Part shown: in pieces, positions 34,679-43,228 of the stretch
Layout: each line of letters starts with the position of its first letter
Position numbering within the stretch: position 1 is the stretch's first letter
Assembly (NCBI GenBank): GCA_964531695.1
Contig: CAZHEH010000001.1
Location: 186,001-250,000, forward strand
DNA length: 64,000 nucleotides
DNA from: JAGXKT01 sp964531695
Lineage (GTDB): Bacteria > Planctomycetota > Phycisphaerae > SM23-33
Reading direction: 5' to 3'
Made by a program: the position numbers and the translations under genes
Notes under the pieces: generated by a model
Databases searched by the model: none
Seen by the model: the letters and a program-made list of their open reading frames with translations, nothing else
What the model was told of the DNA's origin: nothing

Positions 34679-35773
34679 GTGCGACCCCTCTTCATCGTCG
34701 GGACCCAACGCGACATCGGCAAGACCACCACGTCGATCGGCCTGCTCAACGCCTTCCGCGAGCGAGGGCTGAGCGTCGGCTACAGCAAACCCCTGGGCCA
34801 GAGGATCAAGGGCTCCGCCGGGCATGTGCTCCACGACGACGCCATGCTCATCGCCTCCTTCCTCGGGCGCGAGTTCAGCCAGGAGCTGGACATGGCGATC
34901 CCCCTGCCCTCCGGGCGCGTCGAGCGCGAGTTGGAGGACCTGGACTCGGCCGACCTGCGTCAGCGCGTGCGGGACGTGTACGACAAGCTCGCGGCCGAAT
35001 ACGACGTGGTCGTGATGGAGAGCATGGGCCACGTCGCCGCGGGCTCGTGCCTGGGGGTGTCCTCCGCCGAGGTCGCCACGACGGTCGGCGCGCGGACGCT
35101 GCTGGTTTCCGGTGGCGGCATCGGCCGGGCGCTCGATGAGATCGCCCTGTGCTCGACCTTCCTGACCGCGCGGGGCGCGGACCTGGTCGGCGTGGTGATG
35201 AACAAGGTCTGGCGCGAGAAGTACGACCGTGTGAAGCACGCGGCCGGGCGCGGGCTGGACTACTTCGGCCTCGACTCGTTCGGCGTCGTGCCCTTCGAGG
35301 ACGTGCTGGCCTCACCGACCGTCCACCAGGTGCACGGACACGTGGGCGGCAAGCTGATCGCCGGCGAGGAGTACCTGGAGAACCGCGTAAAGCACACGAT
35401 CGTCGCGGCCATGGAGACCGAGAACATGGTCCGCTACATCAAGCAGGGCACGCTCGTCATCACGCCCGGTGACCGGAGCGACAACATCCACGCGGCCTTG
35501 AGCGCCCACATGCTGGAGGCCAAGGGCCCGGAGACCGTGGTGGGCCTCATTCTCACCGGCGGCATCGCCCCGACCGGCTCGGTACAGCGGCTGATCCAGG
35601 ACGCCCGCATGCCCGTCATCCTCGCCCGCGAGGACACCTACCAGGTCGCCAGCACGCTGCGCCAGACCGTCTTCAAGATCACCCCCGAGGACCGAGAGCG
35701 GATCGAACGGGCCATCGGCATCATGGGCGAGTACGTGGACGTAGACCGGCTGCTCGAGTTGATGCATTCATAG
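34679..35773 (+). CDS. P-loop (BioD/CobQ-like) and DRTGG-domain protein
   Basis: This 364-residue protein starts with a dethiobiotin-synthetase-like P-loop domain (GTQRDIGKTTT at residues 8-18) of about 210 residues. A DRTGG domain follows at about 220-330, with ITPGDRSDNIHAAL and LTGGIAPTG. The same two domains form the N-terminal regulatory half of long phosphotransacetylases. The catalytic acyltransferase domain is absent here. Its role is probably nucleotide-dependent regulation or sensing and remains unknown. The GTG start has AGGAAAA upstream. Its 3' end overlaps the converging lipoprotein gene by 53 bases. Confidence 0.8.
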   Translation: MRPLFIVGTQRDIGKTTTSIGLLNAFRERGLSVGYSKPLGQRIKGSAGHVLHDDAMLIASFLGREFSQELDMAIPLPSGRVERELEDLDSADLRQRVRDVYDKLAAEYDVVVMESMGHVAAGSCLGVSSAEVATTVGARTLLVSGGGIGRALDEIALCSTFLTARGADLVGVVMNKVWREKYDRVKHAAGRGLDYFGLDSFGVVPFEDVLASPTVHQVHGHVGGKLIAGEEYLENRVKHTIVAAMETENMVRYIKQGTLVITPGDRSDNIHAALSAHMLEAKGPETVVGLILTGGIAPTGSVQRLIQDARMPVILAREDTYQVASTLRQTVFKITPEDRERIERAIGIMGEYVDVDRLLELMHS

Positions 35774-36671
35774 CGAAAGGTTCGTCTCGGGCGGCGTCCG
35801 TGGACCGCCAGGTGAGCATGCTGACGACCGGCCTGTGCGCCGAGCCCTCGGCCTCGACCACGCGGCTGCTGCGCGTACGCAGCTCGCCCGTCGTGTAGAT
35901 CGCGTCCACGCGATACGCCGCGGGCCACTGGCCCGGCCGGGACCGCCAGGTGGCATGGCTCTCCGGATGGGATGTCACCGCCGCGAAGCTGTCCTGGAAG
36001 CCGTGCTCGGACAAGTGCTGCCGCGCCGGCATGTCGGCCGTGCCGCCGAAGTCCCCCAAGACTACGGCGGGCACGTCTTTCGAAAGCGCTTCCATCACGG
36101 CCCGCAATTCCTCCAACTGGCGCTGCTCGACCTTCTTCTTGCGCTCCAGGAGGTCCCACAAGCCCTCGCCCTCGCGGAAGCCGATGACCGCAAGATGCAC
36201 GGCCGCGACCTCAAGCTCTCGCCCGCCCAGCCGCGTGCGCACAACCCAGCCGCCGTACGGCCCTTGAGCGGTCGGCACGTGCCGGACCGTCTCGAACGGC
36301 GCCTGGGCGAGGATGGCCATGCCGCCCGTCGCGCCGTGATGCAGAAACCGCATGTGCGGATAGCGGTCCGCCAGGTGCAGCCGGTACACGTCCTCGAACT
36401 CCGGCGAGGTCTCCTGGCAGCAGATGAGATCGGCGTCCAGCTCGGCGAGCGTCTCGGCTGTCTGCCTGGCGTTGCCGAGCCATCCGTTGACGTTGTACGT
36501 CGCCAAGGCGAACGGCTCTGCGGCCGGGCGCGTGGCCGGCCGCATGGCCGGCTCGGGCGAGGGGCCCTCCTCGCGGTCGGCAACGCCTTCGGACGGCGTG
36601 CAGGCCGTCACCGTGAAGATCGACACGACCGCGACCAGCCACCGCACCAAGATGTGTCCGCGCCGCTTCAT
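35721..36671 (-). CDS. Lipoprotein with endonuclease/exonuclease/phosphatase fold
   Basis: This 316-residue protein has a lipoprotein signal (lipobox TVTAC, Cys24) and then an EEP-family domain with TYNVNGW, the metal-binding Glu in LICCQET and VAAVHLA. Two usual active-site residues are changed: GDFN reads GDFGG, and SDH near the end reads SAHRPV. Catalysis may be weak or lost, although the fold appears complete. It should sit on the periplasmic face of a membrane. The last 17 codons overlap the converging P-loop/DRTGG gene. A promoter lies at 36687-36716. Confidence 0.8.
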   Translation of the reverse strand: MKRRGHILVRWLVAVVSIFTVTACTPSEGVADREEGPSPEPAMRPATRPAAEPFALATYNVNGWLGNARQTAETLAELDADLICCQETSPEFEDVYRLHLADRYPHMRFLHHGATGGMAILAQAPFETVRHVPTAQGPYGGWVVRTRLGGRELEVAAVHLAVIGFREGEGLWDLLERKKKVEQRQLEELRAVMEALSKDVPAVVLGDFGGTADMPARQHLSEHGFQDSFAAVTSHPESHATWRSRPGQWPAAYRVDAIYTTGELRTRSSRVVEAEGSAHRPVVSMLTWRSTDAARDEPFAMNASTRAAGLRPRTRP

Positions 36672-36686
36672 TCGCGCACTAACACG

Positions 36687-36716
36687 ATTCTAGGTGACTC
36701 CTCACGGCCGCGCCAA
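36687..36716 (-). promoter_or_regulatory. Predicted promoter of the EEP lipoprotein gene
   Basis: On the minus strand TTGGCG (36716-36711), an 18-base spacer and TAGAAT (36692-36687) lie 16 bases upstream of the start codon. Confidence 0.45.
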
Positions 36717-36739
36717 CCGGCGGGCGACGGGCCGCGCCC

Positions 36740-36768
36740 TTCCAACGCCCGCACACCCTCCATATACT
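36740..36768 (+). promoter_or_regulatory. Predicted promoter of the DUF1207 gene
   Basis: TTCCAA (36740-36745), a 17-base spacer and TATACT (36763-36768) precede the DUF1207 gene by 46 bases. Confidence 0.45.
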
Positions 36769-36814
36769 TGCCGGGCGGCCGAGCTGCGCCGCGGCTTGGG
36801 GAAAGGATAATGCC

Positions 36815-38347
36815 ATGCATCGCACGAAGACGCCGCTATGCCTGCTCGCGGCCCTCTGCCTGCTTTCCGCCGGGGCCCGCGCCGAGGACCCGCCCGCCAG
36901 CCGCTTCGGGACCGCGGACGGGCCGGCCGGCATGCTCCAAAGAGAGAACCATTACCTGCCGACCGACGTGACGTTTCGAGCGAACGGAGAACCGTTGGCC
37001 GTGGGAATCTCGCGAGTATCCCTCGACGCGCCGGGCGGCATCGCCGAGGCCGAGCAGGCACGCGCCCCCGACGAGGCCTCGGACTGCCGGCATACCACAT
37101 CGCTACACCTGGCCGACGGGCGGACGATACGCGTGCACGTGATGACCTCCCCCGGCCGCATGGAGCTGCACGTCGAGGGAGGCCAGCACGATGACACCCT
37201 CATGCTGCACCTGTCCGGCTGCGATCGCGCCGTCTGGCCGGGCGGGTCGGGGTTCCGGGCGGCCCGTCTGGTCGCGGGCGATGGGCCGATCCTGTCCGGA
37301 CGAGCGACTGCGTTGCAGGACCGCCGCAGCCAGGACGGCCTGGTGCTCGTCGGGCCATCCCGATCGCGCATCCGGCCGTCGCCGGACGGCGCCCGCGTGC
37401 GGCTGCCGCTGGGCAGCGCCGAGGGCGACGTGTTTGCCATCGCCCGGTTCCGAGGCGACGCGATGCTCGCCATCGAGCAGGCCGCTCCCGACGCCAAAGC
37501 CCAAGCCGGACGACGGCCGGCAAAGGACGCCGCCCGCGAGCCGCGCGACCCGTTGGACATACCCCGCGACGAATGGGCCGACGCGCCGCAGCCGCGGAAC
37601 GAGTGGCAATGGTGGTCCGGCACGGAACGGGCCTTTCGACCGTTGCTGGCCGACCCGCGCGAGGCCCGCGTACGGCTGGGCTGGCTGTACGACGCGCACG
37701 CGGAGAAGTTCTTCACGGCCGGGCTGGGCGGCGAACTGGTGGTCGCCCGTCGGGAGCTGGGGCCGGAGGAGGAACTGACATTCGGCCTGCGCGGGCTGAT
37801 CATCAGCCGGCTCAACTCCTGCCGGTCCAGCTTCCCCATGTACAACACGGACTTCTTCGGCGGCGTCTCGGCCGGGTACCGCCGCGGCGACGACGCCTTC
37901 GAGCTGTACCTCTACCACGAGAGCTCGCACTTGGGCGACGATGTGCCCGAGATCTCGCCGGTGCGGAAGATCGAGTTCAGCCGGGAGGCGCTGCGCCTGC
38001 TCTGGTCGCACGACTTCGGCGACCTCCGGGTCTACGGCGGCCCCACGCTCAACCTTCGGGCCGAGCCCGAGGAAATCGAATGCTCCCCCACGCTCCAGCT
38101 CGGCGGCGAGTACCGCTGGAGCGCGTTCGGCCGGCCGTTCTATGCGGCCGCGGACGCTCAGTCCCGCGAGCACAACGACTGGCGCGTCAACATCGCCGCG
38201 CAGCTCGGTATGGAACTGGGCAAAGACCTGCCCGAGCGCCATCGACCGCGGGTGTTCGTCGAATTCTTCAACGGCTTCTCCGAGATGGGCCAGTTCTGGG
38301 ACGAGCGCGAGACGTACTTCATGGTCGGCTTCGGCTATGATTTCTGA
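36815..38347 (+). CDS. DUF1207-family outer-membrane protein with extra N-terminal domain
   Basis: This 510-residue protein has a signal peptide (about residues 1-23, ending ARA). An unrecognised, mainly beta domain covers about 25-235, and a charged linker follows. The C-terminal 260 residues match DUF1207, with VRLGWLYD, an alternating beta-strand pattern, YLYHESSHLGDD and a terminal aromatic residue (FGYDF) as in outer-membrane barrels. DUF1207 proteins are usually barrel-only. The gene is followed after 33 bases by the flavoprotein gene. Function is unknown. Confidence 0.75.
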   Translation: MHRTKTPLCLLAALCLLSAGARAEDPPASRFGTADGPAGMLQRENHYLPTDVTFRANGEPLAVGISRVSLDAPGGIAEAEQARAPDEASDCRHTTSLHLADGRTIRVHVMTSPGRMELHVEGGQHDDTLMLHLSGCDRAVWPGGSGFRAARLVAGDGPILSGRATALQDRRSQDGLVLVGPSRSRIRPSPDGARVRLPLGSAEGDVFAIARFRGDAMLAIEQAAPDAKAQAGRRPAKDAAREPRDPLDIPRDEWADAPQPRNEWQWWSGTERAFRPLLADPREARVRLGWLYDAHAEKFFTAGLGGELVVARRELGPEEELTFGLRGLIISRLNSCRSSFPMYNTDFFGGVSAGYRRGDDAFELYLYHESSHLGDDVPEISPVRKIEFSREALRLLWSHDFGDLRVYGGPTLNLRAEPEEIECSPTLQLGGEYRWSAFGRPFYAAADAQSREHNDWRVNIAAQLGMELGKDLPERHRPRVFVEFFNGFSEMGQFWDERETYFMVGFGYDF

Positions 38348-38380
38348 CGAACGCCGCGCCCGCGAAGGAGCCCCAAACGC

Positions 38381-40429
38381 ATGAACACGGGCACCGTCGA
38401 GTTGCATGGGGAATCGATCCCCCTCACGGCCGCCGACACGATCATCGTCGGGGCGGGCGCCGCGGGCATGAGCTGCGCGGTGCAGCTCGTGCGCTTCCGC
38501 CGGGCCCGAGGCATGCCCGAGCCCGAGCGGGGCGTGCTGGTCGTCACCGGCGGGCTCGCGCTGGGGGCCAGCCGCATGAGCGGCTCGGATAAGCAGACGT
38601 ACTACAAAATGGGCTCGTCGCCGCGGGTTCCCGATTCCGCCGAGGACTGTGCGGAGGCCCTGACGCGATCGGGCTGCTGCCACGGGGATACGGCTCTGGT
38701 CGAGGGCGTCTGCTCGCCGCGGGCCTTCTACAACCTGGTGGAGCTGGGCGTGCCGTTCCCGCACGACGCGGACGGAGCGTTCATCGGCTACAAGACCGAC
38801 CACGACCCGCGCGAGCGCGCCACCTCCGCCGGCCCGAAGACCAGCCGAATCATGGCCGAGCGGCACCAGGAAGAGGCCGAGCGCCTCGGTGTACGGATCA
38901 TCGACCGCCACCCGGTCATCGAGCTCATCACGTCCGGCGACGGCCCCGACCGGCGGATCGTCGGAATGCTCTGCTTCGACCTCGGCAGCGCAGACACGCG
39001 CTATGCCTGCTTCACGGCCCGGCATTGGGTGCTCGCCGCCGGCGGGCCGGGCGAGATCTACGAGCAGACGGTCTACCCCCGGGGGCAGATCGGCCTGATC
39101 GGCCCGGCGCTGCGGGCCGGCCTGACGGCCTGCAATCTCACGGAGAGCCAGTTCGGCCTGGCCAGCACGAAGTTCCGGTGGAACGTCTCCGGCACATACA
39201 TGCAGGTGATCCCGCGGATCCTCTCGACGGCCGCGGACGGAGCGAGCGAGCCGCGCGATTTCCTTAACGAGTACTTCCCCGACCTGGCGACGATGGCGAC
39301 GGACATCTTCCTGAAGGGCTACCAGTGGCCCTTCGACGCACGGCGGATCACGGGGCACGGCTCATCGCTGATCGACATGGCCGTGCACCGCGAGACGGTC
39401 GTCCGTGGTCGCCGCGTATGGATGGACTTCCTGAGCAATCCGGTCGGCGGCGAGGAGGCGGACGAGTTCCACATCTCCGGGCTTGGCGACGAGGCGGTCG
39501 AGTACCTGGAAGCGACCGGCGCTCTCCAGGGCACGCCGATCGAGCGGCTGGCGCACATGAACCCGCCCGCCATCGACATTTACGCCGAGAACGATATCGA
39601 CCTGTGGAACGAGCCGCTGGAGATCGCCCTCTGCGCCCAGCACATGAACGGCGGCTTCGCGGTGGACACTTGGTGGCGCAGCCGCATTCCCGGCACGTTC
39701 GTCATCGGCGAGATGGCCGGCACGCACGGCGTGAAGCGGCCGGGCGGGGCGGCGCTCAACGCCGGGCAGGTCGGCGCGATGCGCGCGGCTGAGTACATCG
39801 CGGGGGTATGCGAGCCGGACGAGCCCTCCGCAGCCGACGCGGCGCCGGTGCTTTCAGAGGCGATCGTCCGCACGCTGGAATGGATCGAGCAGCTCACGGC
39901 CGGGGCAGGCGGACCGACTCGGACGCCCGATGAGGCCATGGGCGAGATCGGCCGGCGGATGACCCGCTACGGCGCCCATCTTCGGTCACGGGACGGCGCC
40001 CGGCGCGCCCTCGACGAGGCGCTCCGGCTCGACCGGGAACTCGGGCAAACCGGCCTGAAGCTCTCCGAGCGGGGCGAGCTGCCCAAGGCCGTGGAGGCCG
40101 TACAGCAGTGCCTGGCGCACGTGGCGATCCTCAAGGCCATTTGCGCGATCCTGGAGCGCGATGCGGGCAGCCGCGGCAGCCACTGCATCCTCGACCCGTC
40201 GGGCGAGCCGATGCACCCGTACCTGACCGACCCGGAGACGGGCGCGCCGTACCGCTTCCTGCCCGAGAACGAATCGCTACGCGAGGAGATCCTGCACCTG
40301 GCTTACGATCCGTGCGCCGAGGACCTCTTTGGGACGTGGGTCGAGCCGCCGCGCCCGATGCCCCGGCGAGACGCCGCCTTCGAGACCGCGTGGCGCGATT
40401 ACCGCGACGGGGCGATCTTCGATACCTAG
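38381..40429 (+). CDS. FAD-dependent oxidoreductase, fumarate-reductase/aspartate-oxidase type
   Basis: This 682-residue flavoprotein has the dinucleotide-binding motif VGAGAAG at residues 24-30. The C-terminal FAD motif GTHGVKRPGGAALNAGQVGA follows, as in the succinate dehydrogenase/fumarate reductase flavoprotein superfamily. A helical C-terminal domain of about 180 residues resembles the final domain of those enzymes. No iron-sulfur or membrane subunit gene is adjacent, so it is probably a soluble stand-alone enzyme. The substrate is unknown. It lies between the DUF1207 gene and mntP. Confidence 0.85.
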   Translation: MNTGTVELHGESIPLTAADTIIVGAGAAGMSCAVQLVRFRRARGMPEPERGVLVVTGGLALGASRMSGSDKQTYYKMGSSPRVPDSAEDCAEALTRSGCCHGDTALVEGVCSPRAFYNLVELGVPFPHDADGAFIGYKTDHDPRERATSAGPKTSRIMAERHQEEAERLGVRIIDRHPVIELITSGDGPDRRIVGMLCFDLGSADTRYACFTARHWVLAAGGPGEIYEQTVYPRGQIGLIGPALRAGLTACNLTESQFGLASTKFRWNVSGTYMQVIPRILSTAADGASEPRDFLNEYFPDLATMATDIFLKGYQWPFDARRITGHGSSLIDMAVHRETVVRGRRVWMDFLSNPVGGEEADEFHISGLGDEAVEYLEATGALQGTPIERLAHMNPPAIDIYAENDIDLWNEPLEIALCAQHMNGGFAVDTWWRSRIPGTFVIGEMAGTHGVKRPGGAALNAGQVGAMRAAEYIAGVCEPDEPSAADAAPVLSEAIVRTLEWIEQLTAGAGGPTRTPDEAMGEIGRRMTRYGAHLRSRDGARRALDEALRLDRELGQTGLKLSERGELPKAVEAVQQCLAHVAILKAICAILERDAGSRGSHCILDPSGEPMHPYLTDPETGAPYRFLPENESLREEILHLAYDPCAEDLFGTWVEPPRPMPRRDAAFETAWRDYRDGAIFDT

Positions 40430-40432
40430 TCC

Positions 40433-41017
40433 ATGCACCTCGGGCACGTTCTGGCACTGGCCGTCGGGCTTGGCGCGGACGCCATGAGCGTTTCCGCCGC
40501 CATCGGCGTTCGCTGGCACGGCCACCGCAGAGCGCTGCGTCTGGCGTGGCATATGGGGCTGTTCCAATTCGGAATGCCGCTTGTCGGCTGGCTGTGCGGC
40601 CGGCAACTCGCGGGCGTCCTGTTGCGTGCGGGCCGGTATGTCGGGACGGCTCTGCTGCTGGTGATCGGCGGGAAGATGCTCATCGAGGCGTGGCGGTCGA
40701 GACCGGGCTCCGTGGCGGAATCCGTGGAACACAGCGCCGAGCGACACATCCGGAAGGCCGACCCGACCCGCGGTTGGTCGCTGATCGGACTATCGGTGGC
40801 GGCCAGCGTCGACGCTCTCGTGGCGGGATTCTCGCTGGCAGTCGCGGGGAACGAATCCATCTGGCTCAACGCCCTGGTCATCGGTCTCACGGCCGGGGCG
40901 ATGTCACTCGTGGGGGTTGCGATCGGCCGACGTGCGGGACGGGCCTTCGGCCGCGCCGCCGAGTTCGGCGGAGCGCTGGCCCTGATCTGCGTTGCTCTGA
41001 GCTTCCTCTGGCTGTGA
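40433..41017 (+). CDS. mntP: Manganese efflux pump MntP family
   Basis: This 194-residue protein has six predicted membrane segments in two repeats of three. The acidic residues typical of the family are present: Asp16 in GLGADAMSV and a second in ASVDALVAGF. MntP proteins export Mn2+. The gene starts 3 bases after the flavoprotein stop, so it is probably cotranscribed. No manganese riboswitch is visible. Confidence 0.88.
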   Translation: MHLGHVLALAVGLGADAMSVSAAIGVRWHGHRRALRLAWHMGLFQFGMPLVGWLCGRQLAGVLLRAGRYVGTALLLVIGGKMLIEAWRSRPGSVAESVEHSAERHIRKADPTRGWSLIGLSVAASVDALVAGFSLAVAGNESIWLNALVIGLTAGAMSLVGVAIGRRAGRAFGRAAEFGGALALICVALSFLWL

Positions 41018-41020
41018 GGG

Positions 41021-41575
41021 CTACCTGCGCCTGAGCAACAGCAGCGCGCCGGTGCCGAGCAGCAGCAAGCTCGCCGGCTCCGGCACCGGGCTCGGGGCGG
41101 CCGGGCTGTCGCCCGCCGGTTCCGGTATGGGCAACGGCGTCGCGGGCTCGTACTCGCACAAGCCGAAGTCGGAATCCAGCCGCTCCCAGCGCCGGGGCGG
41201 CTCGCGCGGCGCCTCCGACGCGCCGATCCGGATCGGCGGCGCGTAGACCGCGATGTCGGTACTCAGCAAACCGCCGAAGCCGACCCGGACGTTATGCTCC
41301 CGTCGCGCAAAGTGCATCACGACGTAGCCCGTCGGGTTCACTTCGTCCGTGCGAACGTCCAGGAAGCCGTCCTTGTCAGAATCCGGCAAGAGCCCCGTGT
41401 GAGTAAGGAGTTCCGTCTCGGATTTGTCCGAGCTGAAGCGGCCCAGACTCGCCGCGACCCCGCCGGAGACCGTCATCGACGCGGGATCCGCATACTCGAC
41501 GGGAAGCAAGTCGGCCGGCGCGGTGGCCGTCAGCGCGGCCGCCACAACCGGCACGATGAGTATTCTGCAACGCAT
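41021..41575 (-). CDS. PEP-CTERM sorted secreted protein
   Basis: This 184-residue protein has a signal peptide (about residues 1-21). A region of unknown function follows that includes a short Asp-rich stretch (DSDKDGFLDVRTDEV), possibly calcium-binding. The typical PEP-CTERM end is complete, with VPEPASLLLLGTGALLLLRRR-like motif, hydrophobic stretch and basic tail. An exosortase elsewhere in the genome should process it. It converges on mntP, with 3 bases between stops. Confidence 0.85.
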   Translation of the reverse strand: MRCRILIVPVVAAALTATAPADLLPVEYADPASMTVSGGVAASLGRFSSDKSETELLTHTGLLPDSDKDGFLDVRTDEVNPTGYVVMHFARREHNVRVGFGGLLSTDIAVYAPPIRIGASEAPREPPRRWERLDSDFGLCEYEPATPLPIPEPAGDSPAAPSPVPEPASLLLLGTGALLLLRRR

Positions 41576-41758
41576 GGCTGGCTCCGCTCTCGCCCTCAGA
41601 CGGCAACGGGCGGCTGGAATTACGGTCCGGCGCGCGGCGGCCCGCCGCCGATTCCGGCGTACCGGCCACCGCAGGGGAACCCTACGATTCCGCCGGAGCG
41701 CAAGCCAAGCGCCGAGGCAAGCGTGCGGCTTGAGATGAGTGAGGACGCCGGCGCCCGT

Positions 41759-42418
41759 CTATCGGGCCGCCAGAAGTTGCGACATGCGCGCCGCGATGTC
41801 GGCGGCCAGGCGGGCCTCCAGCGCGTTATCACGGCCGAGAGGCGCGACGGAGGCGACCCTCGTCGGACGGGCGGGCAGGTCGCCAGCCACATCCTGAACC
41901 GGGTAAGCACGCAACTCGCGTTCGGCGCGACCCGTGTACAGATCGCGCGCCTGGGAGGTGCTCGTAACGGCCGGCACGGGGCGGTCCGACCGGGAGACCT
42001 CCACGCGAACCAATGCCTGGTACCCCGCCTCGTCGCCTTCCGCCGGGGAGATCTCCACGCGGGCGGTGCGGTAGAAGGTGTGCAGTGCCGACTCGGCCAA
42101 TTGGTCAGAGGTGGTGACGTCCTTGCGCCAGAATTCCGCGGGGTACATGGACGTCATGCGCTTCGTCTCGATCGTCCCGCTACGACGGTCCGACCAGTCC
42201 ACTTCGAAACGGTACTCCCGAAGGACATCCATGGACGCCCGCCACGCCGCCTCAAAGCGATACTCTTCCGCCGTCAACTCCCGGTCTTCCGTGGGGATTC
42301 CCGGTCGCTGACACCCCCCCACCGCGACCGCAACGGCTGCGACGCAGCCAAGCCAGACCCAGCCGATGGCGATCCGCGCCGGACGATAGTTCCGCTTGAG
42401 CCCTTGCATGGCGGGCAT
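41759..42418 (-). CDS. Lipoprotein of unknown function
   Basis: This 219-residue product has a long signal with lipobox AVGGC. The domain that follows (YRFEAAWRASMDVLREYRFEVDW, GTIETKRM) resembles small envelope lipoproteins common in planctomycetes. Function is unknown. A promoter-like pair (TTGTTC, 16 bases, TACAAT) ends at the first ATG, so translation may really begin at the ATG at 42409 without a leader. It is divergent from rsmD. Confidence 0.75.
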   Translation of the reverse strand: MPAMQGLKRNYRPARIAIGWVWLGCVAAVAVAVGGCQRPGIPTEDRELTAEEYRFEAAWRASMDVLREYRFEVDWSDRRSGTIETKRMTSMYPAEFWRKDVTTSDQLAESALHTFYRTARVEISPAEGDEAGYQALVRVEVSRSDRPVPAVTSTSQARDLYTGRAERELRAYPVQDVAGDLPARPTRVASVAPLGRDNALEARLAADIAARMSQLLAAR

Positions 42419-42640
42419 TGTATCGTACGTTCCCGGTAGAACAAGCTACAACCTGGAGCCGGGCCTCCCCCTGCCCGGCGCCAATGCCCCCAGCCCCGGT
42501 GGCTCCCCGCCCGCCTCCGGGGCGTTCTTTTGCGCGGTTGCGCGGCCTTCCGCAACAGGGCGGCTCGGCGGTATCATGTCCAGCATTCGGCGTGGCGGCC
42601 CGGGGTCACCTGCACGGGCGACCGCGCCCGGAGGATCCCC

Positions 42641-43225
42641 ATGCGCATCGTGGCCGGAGCGTACAAGGGGCGGAACCTGCTCTCCCCGCCCAAGGGCGCC
42701 GTGACGCGTCCCATCACCGGCATGGCCAAGGAATCGCTGTTTCAGATTCTCGCCCCGCGGATGCCGGATGCGGTGGTGGCGGACCTCTACAGCGGCACGG
42801 GCACGCTCGGGCTCGAAGCCCTCTCGCGCGGGGCCGCCCTGGCGTGCTTCGCCGAACGGGCCGCCGGGGTAGTGGCACGGCTGCGGCGGAACATCGAGCA
42901 ACTCGGGGTGGAGGAGCGCTGCATCGTCTGGCGGGGGAACGTCGAGACGCAACTGGCCCGGTGGCTGTCGGAGCTGTCCCGACCGGTGGACGTGGCCTTC
43001 GTGGACCCGCCCTACGCGGCCGCACGCCGCTGGGACTGGGCCCAAGCCGAGCGGCGGCTCTTCGACCCGTTGGCGGCGGCGCTGTCGCCGGAAGGCACGG
43101 TGGCGCTGCGTCTTCCGGCCGACGTGGTAATCCCGGAGCGGGTCGGAGCTCTGGCCGTCGGCCGCATGAAGCAGTACGGTGACATGACGGTGGCACTGCT
43201 CCGCGCCGCGGAGGAAGGCGGCTGA
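42641..43225 (+). CDS. rsmD: 16S rRNA (guanine-966-N2)-methyltransferase
   Basis: This 194-residue enzyme methylates G966 of 16S rRNA. It opens MRIVAGAYKGRNLLSPP, then TRPITGMAKESLFQIL. The SAM-binding DLYSGTGTLGLEALSRGA and catalytic DPPY are present. GGAGGAT lies upstream of the chosen ATG. It is followed after 3 bases by a DUF58 gene, and the pairing with envelope genes is unexpected. Confidence 0.95.
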   Translation: MRIVAGAYKGRNLLSPPKGAVTRPITGMAKESLFQILAPRMPDAVVADLYSGTGTLGLEALSRGAALACFAERAAGVVARLRRNIEQLGVEERCIVWRGNVETQLARWLSELSRPVDVAFVDPPYAAARRWDWAQAERRLFDPLAAALSPEGTVALRLPADVVIPERVGALAVGRMKQYGDMTVALLRAAEEGG

Positions 43226-43228
43226 TCC

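Noticed and set aside
40400..40440. Manganese (yybP-ykoY) riboswitch in front of mntP
   Set aside because: mntP starts 3 bases after the previous gene, leaving no room for a riboswitch.
41576..41758. Proline-rich plus-strand frame between the PEP-CTERM and lipoprotein genes
   Set aside because: No start with ribosome-binding site, no family, and it continues as a shadow of the lipoprotein gene.
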